A DNA stretch of 64,000 nt, taken from the NCBI RefSeq assembly GCF_037935975.1, contig NZ_CP149817.1, forward strand, positions 1,922,001 through 1,986,000, read 5' to 3'. Every line of letters starts with the position of its first letter. Within the stretch, counting starts at the first letter, position 1. Origin of the DNA: Teredinibacter turnerae. GTDB taxonomy: Bacteria; Pseudomonadota; Gammaproteobacteria; Pseudomonadales; Cellvibrionaceae. Made by a program: the position numbers and the translations under genes. Below the pieces are notes generated by a model that saw only the letters and a list, made by a program, of their open reading frames with translations, did not search any database and had not been told where the DNA came from. Below are positions 34,919 to 42,847 of this stretch, one piece after another.

Positions 34919-37891
34919 ATGTATATTCTTAGCGAAGAACAAATTTCTGAATTATATAGCCCTCCAATTATTAATGAGGACAGCCGAGATATCGTTTTTA
35001 CGCTGACCGATAAAGAAGAAGAGCAATTACTCCATAGAGAATCCGATCTTTTACAAATCTACTACATACTCTTTCTTGGGTATTTCAAAGAAAAAGCAGT
35101 TCAGCTTAAGCCCGATTTAAAGGTGCTAAAAAGCGATTTTGACTACGTTCGAAAACGTTACCTCCCCAGCAGCGGTTGCAAAATCACTCCGTTAACAGCT
35201 AATCAGAAATACAAGGTTTATAAAAAAATATTTTCTGTGGTAGATACAAAAAAGTTCGACGCAGAACAAGAAGACAGGCTAACAGTGTTCGCCAATAATA
35301 TCGTGAACAAGCAAAGCTTGCCCATAGAGCTATTTGATGAGCTATTAGATTGGCTTCGCATTAATTCAACTGAAATCCCTTCCTATAATAAGCTGCAAGC
35401 TTTAGTGACAACTGTATTCAACACTGAAAAAGAAAGAGTCCTGGGCATCGTTAACAACGCGCTTTCGTCAAAAGTACAGGGTATATTCAAACGTTTTCTG
35501 GTTGATGCGGAGCAAAAGCAGGTTTTCAAATACATTCGCTATGAAGGTCGCGACTTCTCAAAAGCTGAGTTAAACAAAGAGCTTGAAGTATTTGATACTC
35601 TTTCCAAAGTGGTTCAGGACGTTTTTCCATTAATACCTAAACTCAATATTCCAGCGGTTAGAATTAAGTATTATGCAGAGCTATTCTGTGAGCTATCAAT
35701 ATCCCAGCATAAGAAGCGACAGGAAGCTGAGTTCAACTTGTACCTTGCGTGCTTTATTTACTATCGATATAAATCGCTGATCGACTATTTGGCTGACGCA
35801 TTTACTTATCACGTCGACATGATTGAAAAAGAGGCTCGCGACTCGGCCAACGAAAAAATCCTGAAAATCAAGTCATCAATGGATGACCTAATGGTCGAGG
35901 GTGCAAAAATTCTTTCGTTTTTTTCAAGCGACTCTGATAACAAGTTCAAATCTTTTGCACAAGCAAAGAAAAGCGCCGGAGATATCCTTTCGGAAGACTC
36001 GTTGAACAACCTAATTCGTCATATGTCGAGAAGCAGGCTGGAAAAGGACCTGTATTTTTGGGAATACATAGATAAGTGCAAAGGGCGAGTTTCTGGCATC
36101 CTTCGTAGCATACTTTTTCGGTTAAACTTTATAGACACAGCCGAGTCCGGATTGCTTTTTCGTCAGATCGAAATTTTGAAGTCTGAAATAGAAGAGTTTG
36201 GCCACGCTCAAACCATAGATAAGAGACTTTCTAAGAAAACGAATGAGTACTTGCACGATGAGGAAGACAAGTTAATCTCAAATCGTGCCGAGTACCACCT
36301 TTATAGCCTGGTTTCTCAAAGACTATTTGAACGTCACTGGTTATTGCGCGATAGTATCCGGTATCAACCGAAGGAAGAGATGCTAGTGGCTGAGGATGAA
36401 GTCGAAACGCTGTTAGAAGATGTCAATGCTGAAACGATAAAGCGAGATCCTGTAGACCTTCTCGATGAAAAAATTGGCACTTTAGATGAATTGCTCACAA
36501 TTATTCCCCAGCGCGTTCAAAGTAAGGAAAATGAGTCGTTGATTTTGGAGCGAAATGGTGGCGAGCACAGTTGGACAATTAAAACTGTTAAGGGCGGGAA
36601 GGCGGTTAACCACAAAACCTTTGACCTGCTTTCTAAGACAGATATTTCTCGTGTCATATATAAGGCTGCTGTAGATACGGGGTTCTTGGACGATGTTCGC
36701 CACCGAACAGGCGGTAAAAGGCCGGAATTCTTCGAAGAGAAGCTAATCGCCTGCTTGATCGCAAACGCCACCCGCCAAGGGGTCTATAAAATGGCCGATC
36801 TCTGCGAATTTTCACACGATACGCTGCTTAGATTCCAACAAAACTATCTAACACTAGACTCTCTTAGAAAAGCCTGCGACACCGTTTCCAACTCCATATC
36901 CAAGTTAGAAATATTTAGCCACTATAACTATCGTGAGGGCTTTGTTCACGCATCGCTCGACGGGCAAAAACTCCACTCTCGAAAAAACACGAAGCGAGTA
37001 CGCTTTTCTTCGAAGAACTTTGGCAAGGGAAAGGGGCTTTATGCGCATACATTGACCGCAAATAATGTCCCGATTAACGTCAGTCTGAATGCGCTCAATA
37101 CACACGAATCTCATAACGTATTTGATTTACTGTATAACAATACTACCGAAATCAATATTAATGCGGCATCTACGGATACCCACGGGGTTAATAGATTTAA
37201 TTTTGCCTTACTTGATTTGTCCGATTGGGAGTTTAACCCACGATATGCAAAGACAAAGCGTGTATTTGCATCGATGTTTGAAGTTGTTGAGGGAAAAGGC
37301 GAAAACGATTGGTCACTGAAGCTTGCAACGCCGATTAATCGGAAAGTGATTGAGGATGGTTGGGATTACGTAAAGCGAGTGGTTGTTTCCATTCACCAGA
37401 AAACTGTGTCGCAAAAAGATCTCGCGGCGCGGCTTTCTCAGTCTTCACCATCGGATAAAAATCTAAAGGCTCTCCGTGAGTATGATCGGCTTATTAAGGC
37501 AATCTATCTGCTAAATTACGTTAATGACGGTCAGTTTCGCCAGTTCATCCAAACCGTTTTGAATCGAGGAGAGGCTTATCACCAACTGCAAAGGTACTTT
37601 GAAAAAATTGGCGATGGTGGTGGATTCAGAGGAAAATCAGAAAAAGAAATTGATATGTGGTATGAGTGTAGTCGCTTGATGGCTAATTGTATTATCTACT
37701 TCAATTCAGTCGTTTTGAACTACCTGCTAGAGAATGCAAAAATTAGAAAAGATGATAAAAGAATTGCCACATTGGCCCGGATATCACCCGTTGCCTGGGT
37801 ACATATTGTCTTGCGAGGAAAATATCTACTAGATGGTTTGAGGGATACGCCGGATTTGCAAGCGCTGGCAGAAGTGATTATGGCGGCCTAA
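34919..37891 (+). mobile_element. tnpA: Tn3-family transposase (TnpA), apparently intact
   Basis: A 990-residue transposase from the ATG at 34919, which has GAGGGGG just upstream (the frame is open from 34880). The length is normal for Tn3-family TnpA. The catalytic acidic residues are visible as Asp in HASLDGQKLHSR (about residue 680), Asp in STDTHGVNRFNF (about 753) and Glu in LNRGEAYHQLQRYF (about 884). The N-terminal half is helical and diverse. The gene is AT-richer than the chromosome before 34 kb, consistent with transfer. No serine resolvase is adjacent. It is unrelated in sequence to the transposase remnants at 59-61 kb. Confidence 0.93.
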
Positions 37892-37912
37892 CGGATTGTC
37901 GTGAAAAAGAGT

Positions 37913-38743
37913 CTAGTCTTCCTCGTAGAGGTTGACATCACATTTTCCGCATTTAACCGATAGGTCAGGTTTTCCCCATACTTGCATAAAGCACCCAGGA
38001 CAAACATATTTGTGTCGGTTTGAACGGTTTTTTATCTTGCTGGTTTCAACTCTCGTTGGCACGGCAGGTACGGCAATTTCATTCTCTTGTTCGTCCAGCC
38101 GTCGGGCAAGATCGGCTAAGTCAACGGGAAAATTAGCATAGATATCTTTTTCGTCTATCTCGGATAATAAGCGTGATTCAATCTTTCTCTCTAGCGAAAT
38201 GACATTACTTTGTAATTTGTTTTGTTGCCGAGGTATTGGCGGCGGCAAGGGGACGGTATCGTACCAGCGAAGTTTAAAGCCGGAGGATAATAGCTCTCCA
38301 CAGGCTTTATCAAACGCGCCTCCCTCGATGACGTAATCGGACACGTTTTGGCCGACCATAGCGCCTCCAGGTTCACCAGTAGAAGAGGGCATTAAGCCTA
38401 TTTTCTTCATTTTGTTCGACCATTCGTGGTTGTGATAACCTGATCGCGAGGGTTTGCCGAAGTGTTCCTGCCAAATATGGACCATCTCATGGCACAATGT
38501 TTGGAGGATACTGCTAATATGATAGTTGGCGAAGTAGGTCGGATTAATCGCTAGTTCGTCAATCGTCTTCCCTTCCGTATTGACCCAGCGTTTAAAGGAA
38601 ACGTATCCCATTAACCGCGCTTGGCGCTGGAAGGTTATAATGCAAGGTGGCAGCGTGCTTTCAAATAGCCGCTCATTAAAAAACGAATAAGCATTTTCAA
38701 AAAGCCCGTAAGCTTCATCTGTTGATGTTTTGAAATTGCCCAT
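37913..38743 (-). CDS. SprT-like zinc metalloprotease with C-terminal zinc ribbon
   Basis: A 276-residue soluble protein. The SprT-like domain has the metalloprotease motif HEMVH in LCHEMVHIWQEHFGKPSR and a downstream histidine in GYHNHEWSNKMKKIGL as third ligand. The C-terminus is a four-cysteine zinc ribbon (YVCPGCFMQVWG and VKCGKC). The SprT/Spartan family degrades DNA-protein crosslinks in eukaryotes; bacterial copies on mobile DNA are uncharacterised. It is convergent with the transposase (22 bp apart) and points the same way as the helicase gene. Confidence 0.85.
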   Translation of the reverse strand: MGNFKTSTDEAYGLFENAYSFFNERLFESTLPPCIITFQRQARLMGYVSFKRWVNTEGKTIDELAINPTYFANYHISSILQTLCHEMVHIWQEHFGKPSRSGYHNHEWSNKMKKIGLMPSSTGEPGGAMVGQNVSDYVIEGGAFDKACGELLSSGFKLRWYDTVPLPPPIPRQQNKLQSNVISLERKIESRLLSEIDEKDIYANFPVDLADLARRLDEQENEIAVPAVPTRVETSKIKNRSNRHKYVCPGCFMQVWGKPDLSVKCGKCDVNLYEED

Positions 38744-38769
38744 ATATTAATCTATTTGTTTAAATATTG

Positions 38770-38789
38770 TGTGTATTGTGCAATACACA
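38770..38789. promoter_or_regulatory. Inverted repeat upstream of the SprT-like gene
   Basis: TGTGTATTG, two bases, CAATACACA: nine-bp perfect arms centred 36 bp before the SprT-like start. The site is in the likely promoter and could bind a repressor such as the Xre protein at 41168, although the sequences of the two operators differ. Confidence 0.4.
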
Positions 38790-39098
38790 AAATCGATATT
38801 TTGGTAGTAATAAATATATTTTATATTCCATATGGGGATATGCACCTTTCTGAATTCTGCACATTTTAGTTCAACTACAAAATTATCACACTTCTTTTAG
38901 CCTCTCCATCCTTTAGGCGCAGATCTGCCGTCACCATGGTCGATGACTATCAGCCTGATTAACTGCACAAAATAATTTAAGTTGGTTCGGTTCTGATATG
39001 AGTCGTCATTACCAAATGCAACTTTGATATTGGCGGAGAATTGGCTGGAATTACTCGATTTGTCGTGATCCAACGCGTGTGCAACGCGCACTTGGCGC
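38790..39098. other. Gap between helicase and SprT-like gene
   Basis: About 310 bp, AT-rich at the left. A 75-codon minus-strand frame (38897-39124) overlaps the helicase end by 26 bp but shows no recognisable family, and I do not call it. A sequence beginning GGGGATATGCACC near 38833 has the GGGG start of Tn3-type ends, but no matching partner was found. Confidence 0.35.
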
Positions 39099-40538
39099 CT
39101 ACCCAAGAACCGGGGAAATGTCAATCATGCGTTTACGAAATCGACCAAAAATTCCTAAGCTTGTCTCATAAGCCTCAGCTAAGGGGTTAAAGGGCAGGGA
39201 GCTATCGTCTTCATTGCCGCTACCGCTTGATGCGAGCTCCAGGCGGCTCTCCTGTTTATCGCCTTCGTTTTCATCAGCTATTTCGTCAATTGAACTAGCT
39301 GTTGGGTCCAGGGTACCTTGCACTTCGGGCATGTCGGTCAATGGCGGCAGCAAGCCTTCTTTCATTACCTTCCGAGATACAGTATTCGCAGCCGGAATAT
39401 CCTCAGCAACCCGATTCGCAAACGCCATTAGCTTGGGTTCCGCAGGCATAATGAGCGTTGCGTCTTCTTGGCCGTCCTTTTGTACCCGTAAAATCCGCCC
39501 TAGAACCTGTCGAAAGTACAGCTCCGTTTTGACGCGCGTAAGGTGGCAACACACCTGTAAGCGCGGAATATCAGTCCCCTCGCTAATCATGCCCACAGAC
39601 ACAATCCATTTGGTATTGGACTCACGAAAGCGTTGAATCGCATGCTGGGAGTTCTCGTGCATATAAGTAACTATACTCGGTGATTCTCCGCTGATGCTTT
39701 CCAGCATTGTGGCGATAAGGAGTGCGTGCTCTACAGAGGCTGCAACGATAAGGCCGCCAGCATTCGGGCTGGTTTTTCTAATTGCACTCAACGCTTGATG
39801 GCTTTGCTCCATCAAATACCGAATGAGAGTGGTGTTTTCCAGTAGTTGCTGGTATGTGCAGCGTGAAAATCTCAGCAGATCTTCAATCGATCGATAGACA
39901 TCTTCTTTTTCACCGTTTTGGACTGTAATTTTCTCATTGTCTACCCCGGTAACGCGGGGCGTTCTGCAGACACCGTCTCGAATCGCTTGCGCTAAGCCAT
40001 AGGTATAATCGCAGTGGACTTTTCCTTCATGGCAATAGGAGGTTAAAGCAATGGGAATGCGATCTGAACGCCATGGGGTTCCAGTCAAAGCTAGAGTGTA
40101 TGTCGCCTTACCTTGAATATGCTGAATGATTTTTTGACCCCAGGCGTTAGCATTTCTCAGCTGATCGCCCGCACAGTGATGAATTTCATCGAAAATCACT
40201 AATATGCGGTGATCTTCAAACAGCGACCAGAATGCCTCGTCAAGATTGAGCATGGATTGGTATGTAAGCACTTTTCCTTTTGCGCCCAGCAGTCCGTCCA
40301 GGCGGTGTCTAAGGACAGACTCTAATGTAGCTTGAAAGGAAACTGAAACATTGAGTGAGGGGGAAAAACAAAATACATAATCAATCTTCCCGCTATCCAA
40401 CAGCCTTTTGGCAACAGTGGATGCCATATATGTTTTGCCCGCACCGGGTGTGGCCAGGCAAAGAAAGTGGGCTTGCCCACTGTTAAAGCGAGATAAACAG
40501 CGTGACACAGCTTCGCGCTGCCAACGTCGTAATTTCAT
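39099..40538 (-). CDS. Superfamily 2 DNA/RNA helicase
   Basis: A 479-residue helicase with all core motifs: Walker A ATPGAGKTYMAS (about residue 30), DEIH box in LVIFDEIHHCAG, motif III ALTGTPWRSD, motif V SEGTDIP and the arginine motif QVLGRILRVQ. The start LRRWQREAV is the Q-motif-like region of the XPB/type III restriction group. The last 100 residues are acidic and probably disordered. No nuclease or methylase is fused. It follows the 185-residue wHTH gene by five bp, so both are in one operon. Confidence 0.88.
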   Translation of the reverse strand: MKLRRWQREAVSRCLSRFNSGQAHFLCLATPGAGKTYMASTVAKRLLDSGKIDYVFCFSPSLNVSVSFQATLESVLRHRLDGLLGAKGKVLTYQSMLNLDEAFWSLFEDHRILVIFDEIHHCAGDQLRNANAWGQKIIQHIQGKATYTLALTGTPWRSDRIPIALTSYCHEGKVHCDYTYGLAQAIRDGVCRTPRVTGVDNEKITVQNGEKEDVYRSIEDLLRFSRCTYQQLLENTTLIRYLMEQSHQALSAIRKTSPNAGGLIVAASVEHALLIATMLESISGESPSIVTYMHENSQHAIQRFRESNTKWIVSVGMISEGTDIPRLQVCCHLTRVKTELYFRQVLGRILRVQKDGQEDATLIMPAEPKLMAFANRVAEDIPAANTVSRKVMKEGLLPPLTDMPEVQGTLDPTASSIDEIADENEGDKQESRLELASSGSGNEDDSSLPFNPLAEAYETSLGIFGRFRKRMIDISPVLG

Positions 40539-40543
40539 AGTTG

Positions 40544-41101
40544 TTACCGGGGGTTCTGCGTTGACAGTAAGCTTTCAAGGGCCTTGATTTTTCCAAGGAG
40601 GAGGGCGCTGCGTTCTCTTGCTTCTGAGTACAGGGATTTGGCCTCTTCGCTGAACTCGGGCAGTTCCTTACAAAGAGATTCGTATTCTTCTGCCTCGCCA
40701 AGCGCGCACAACATTTCGGAGCGATGCTTTGCAAGTCTTTCACGCAACGTGCTAACAGGCTTTTCAGCTACAAGTGAATTGGCCTTGCTCTTAGGAGCCA
40801 TGTTCGTCACTTTGGAAGTTTGGGAAGCTTTCTTTCTTGAGGTCTTCCCCTGCGAAGTTTCAAACGTCTCAGTTAATTGATACCTGGGCCAGCCTCCATC
40901 ATTAGGTAGCTTCTTCATTAAACCTGCTTTTATCATCCTCACCATATTACGGTAGATGAATTGCCTCGCGGGCTTTTTACCCTCGTGAAGGCTTTTGGGG
41001 TGCTTCATATAATGCGCTGTCAATTCAGCAACAGTGAAGTCTTGCGCCTGTATTTCAGTTAGCGCGTGAAGTAGCTCTGGCTTTATTTGGATCTTACTCA
41101 T
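40544..41101 (-). CDS. Winged-helix/coiled-coil protein, operon partner of the helicase
   Basis: A 185-residue protein I cannot assign to a named family. Residues 1-75 look like a winged helix (DFTVAELTAHYMKHPKSLHEG, then IYRNMVRMIKAGLMKKLPND, and wing GGWPRYQLTE). A Lys/Ser-rich linker follows, then a C-terminal helix pair rich in Glu and Leu (RERLAKHRSEMLCALGEAEE). It is first in the operon with the helicase and is divergent from the Xre regulator across a 66-bp region with two operators. A role as DNA-binding partner of the helicase is inference. Confidence 0.7.
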   Translation of the reverse strand: MSKIQIKPELLHALTEIQAQDFTVAELTAHYMKHPKSLHEGKKPARQFIYRNMVRMIKAGLMKKLPNDGGWPRYQLTETFETSQGKTSRKKASQTSKVTNMAPKSKANSLVAEKPVSTLRERLAKHRSEMLCALGEAEEYESLCKELPEFSEEAKSLYSEARERSALLLGKIKALESLLSTQNPR

Positions 41102-41121
41102 GATATAAATTGACGTGTGAG

Positions 41122-41170
41122 TGTCTCGAATTTCGCGACATTCTACATTGTCTCTATCATCGAGACAATG
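41122..41170. promoter_or_regulatory. Two dyad operators between the helicase operon and the Xre gene
   Basis: Site 1 (41122-41140) is TGTCTCG, five bases, CGCGACA, one mismatch. Site 2 (41146-41170) is CATTGTCTC, seven bases, GAGACAATG with perfect nine-bp arms; its right arm ends in the Xre start codon. Both share TGTC...GACA half-sites. This is the classical arrangement for an Xre repressor controlling itself and the divergent operon. Confidence 0.75.
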
Positions 41171-41419
41171 AAGCCTTCCTCTTACTCACCTCAATACGAT
41201 TCGCTGCGCACCTGGATGAAGCAAAAACGGGAGGAGAGTGGCTTATCTCTAAGAGCCGTGGCAGACCTTGTTGACCGTCATCACTCTGTTGTTGGCAAAA
41301 TGGAACAAGATCGACGAAAGATTGAATTGATGGAGTTTATCGCCTACTGCCAGGCCATTGGCGCAGACCCTCATGAAGGGCTCGATATCCTTCTCTGCTC
41401 TCCTAAGGGCAGAAGATAA
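41168..41419 (+). CDS. Xre-family helix-turn-helix regulator
   Basis: An 83-residue repressor with a single Cro/C1-type domain: LRTWMKQKREESGLSLRAVADLVDRHHSVVGKMEQDRRKIELMEF. The ATG at 41168 overlaps the right arm of a perfect inverted repeat. There is little Shine-Dalgarno sequence, so the mRNA may be nearly leaderless. An upstream in-frame start at 41117 would run through the operators and is unlikely. It probably represses the divergent wHTH-helicase operon. Confidence 0.8.
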   Translation: MKPSSYSPQYDSLRTWMKQKREESGLSLRAVADLVDRHHSVVGKMEQDRRKIELMEFIAYCQAIGADPHEGLDILLCSPKGRR

Positions 41420-41474
41420 TCTAAACGAAGGCGAAGCTCACTACTTCCCGCTGGAGAACGGTGGTTTACTCGCT

Positions 41475-41843
41475 TTACCGTCTTGGTTTTGTACCTCGCA
41501 CACCGCCATGACAGCCCATGGGCTTCGCGTTCATATTGTCCTTAATATTCTGATCGAAAAACCGATAGTAGCCTTCTTTGAAGTTGGTCCACCAATCGTG
41601 GCTCATCTGTACCTTGTGTTTTTCGAGCACCTCTTCAACACAATCGAGACAAATGCGAGCAGCATCGTAGGCAATATTCAGTACCCGGGTTTTCTCATCA
41701 AAGGAAACCGCGTCCAGCCCGTAGATTTCATCAATTTCCGCTAACACCTGCTGTATAGTGTCAGGGTCTGCAGGTTCAAGCTTTAAGTGGCGAACCACCA
41801 GGCTCGCTTCGGATACACCAAGGCGATGTTCTTTGTTTGACAT
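41475..41843 (-). CDS. HMA-like small protein without CxxC, copper operon
   Basis: A 122-residue protein whose middle has the beta-alpha-beta pattern of heavy-metal-associated domains (RHLKLEPADPDTIQQVLAEIDEIYGLDAVSFDEKTRVLNIAYDA split over two strands), but the metal motif CxxC is missing. Two cysteines occur in ARICLDCVEE, and the tail contains MGCHGG. GGAGG precedes its ATG. It is the last gene of the copA operon. Its role is unknown; similar genes are common at the end of copper islands. Confidence 0.65.
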   Translation of the reverse strand: MSNKEHRLGVSEASLVVRHLKLEPADPDTIQQVLAEIDEIYGLDAVSFDEKTRVLNIAYDAARICLDCVEEVLEKHKVQMSHDWWTNFKEGYYRFFDQNIKDNMNAKPMGCHGGVRGTKPRR

Positions 41844-41874
41844 GGTACACCTCCGGTTTTAAAGGATATTGCCT

Positions 41875-42108
41875 CTATGCCCGGAAATCTCGCGACTTTC
41901 GGTCAGGCGTGTTTTCTTGCTCGTGGTGTTGATGCCCGTGGTGCATAAAAAGGTGCATAAGCGGGCACAGTAGTAAAATCAGGTAGGGCAGTAATTGGCC
42001 TAACAGCGCCATGCGCCCGGCAAAGAAAAAATAGCTGACAATCGCCACAGCACCTATCAGCAGCCAGGTTTTATAGCTTGTGCATAAGGGTGTTTTGTTG
42101 GTGTTCAT
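41875..42108 (-). CDS. DUF2933 family small membrane protein
   Basis: A 77-residue protein with two hydrophobic segments (WLLIGAVAIVSYFFFAG and LLPYLILLLCPLMHLFM) followed by a histidine cluster, HHGHQHHEQE. This is the DUF2933 pattern, typical of copper/silver islands. AGGAGG lies seven bases before the ATG at 42108, which decides the start over the ATG at 42132. Confidence 0.82.
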   Translation of the reverse strand: MNTNKTPLCTSYKTWLLIGAVAIVSYFFFAGRMALLGQLLPYLILLLCPLMHLFMHHGHQHHEQENTPDRKSRDFRA

Positions 42109-42141
42109 GATGTCCTCCTCTTTGGCTGGCAAAGTGAGAAT

Positions 42142-42483
42142 TCACGACTCCCTGCATTGAAAATCGGCTTTCAGCGCACTGCGTTTGTCGTGAATCCAGT
42201 AAAGGTCATTAATCGGCATAATGGAAACCAGCCCTTCGCTCTCGGTATTGCTGTGAGCCGCATCCACAATACAATTGCGAATAGTGGGGGCATCCTGTTC
42301 CCGAGCATAGATTTCGATTTGGATATGTTTGATCAAGCGATTCTCGTTGAAACTGTCGAAATAACGGCCTCGGCCGCTAACGGGGTGAATAGTAAAACCG
42401 TCAATGCCATGCCGCAGAAGCGCCTGCTCGACCGCCTGAAGTTTTAATTCATCAAAAATGGCCACCACTTTACAGAGTTTCAT
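42142..42483 (-). CDS. PII-like signalling protein in copper operon
   Basis: A 113-residue protein resembling the P-II family (KLCKVVAIFDELKLQAVEQALLRHGIDGFTIHPVSGRG). It lacks the uridylylated T-loop tyrosine context of GlnB, so it is a PII-like protein of the kind found with metal and carbon transporters. Its start overlaps the cupredoxin stop by four bases, making it an integral part of the copA operon. It may bind a metal or nucleotide and control CopA activity; this is inference. Confidence 0.72.
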   Translation of the reverse strand: MKLCKVVAIFDELKLQAVEQALLRHGIDGFTIHPVSGRGRYFDSFNENRLIKHIQIEIYAREQDAPTIRNCIVDAAHSNTESEGLVSIMPINDLYWIHDKRSALKADFQCRES

Positions 42484-42845
42484 TGTTGGGCCACCTCTAC
42501 ATGTAATTGCCCCTTGTACATGTTCATCTGGCAGTGAAAGGCATAGCTACCAGCGTTCATAGGAGGCAATTCCAGTTTTTTTGCTTTGCCTATGGGTAGC
42601 GTTTCACTTATTTCCAAGTCGGGAAAAAGAACGGTTTCCGCACAGGGCGATTTATCTTTACGGATAAAAGTCAGCGTGTGCGCAGCATGGGCGGAGAGGG
42701 TAATGTGTGCAGGTTCATAAACCCCGTTTTCTACCGAGATCACCAATACATCTTTGGGTGAGGCTACCGGCGATTCCTTGTAGAGCCAGAACCACCAGAC
42801 AATTAACGCTATGAGTGCGAGACCAAGAACATTCACCAGCAACAT
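42480..42845 (-). CDS. Membrane-anchored cupredoxin
   Basis: A 121-residue protein with one N-terminal membrane helix (VLGLALIALIVWWFWLY) and a periplasmic cupredoxin domain (VYEPAHITLSAHAAHTLTF, SPCAETVLFPDL, GSYAFHCQMNMYKG). Cys in SPCAE, His/Cys in FHCQ and the nearby Met residues are probable copper ligands. It begins three bp after the copA stop and likely buffers or oxidises copper at the membrane. Confidence 0.8.
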   Translation of the reverse strand: MLLVNVLGLALIALIVWWFWLYKESPVASPKDVLVISVENGVYEPAHITLSAHAAHTLTFIRKDKSPCAETVLFPDLEISETLPIGKAKKLELPPMNAGSYAFHCQMNMYKGQLHVEVAQQ

Positions 42846-42847
42846 GG

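Noticed and set aside
38833-38870. GGGG-starting sequence resembling a Tn3 terminal inverted repeat
   Set aside because: No inverted partner could be found near 34.4-34.9 kb or beyond 41 kb by eye, so a transposon end is not claimed.
38897-39124. 75-codon minus-strand open frame after the helicase gene
   Set aside because: It overlaps the helicase end, has no clear ribosome site or recognisable family, and composition does not look coding.
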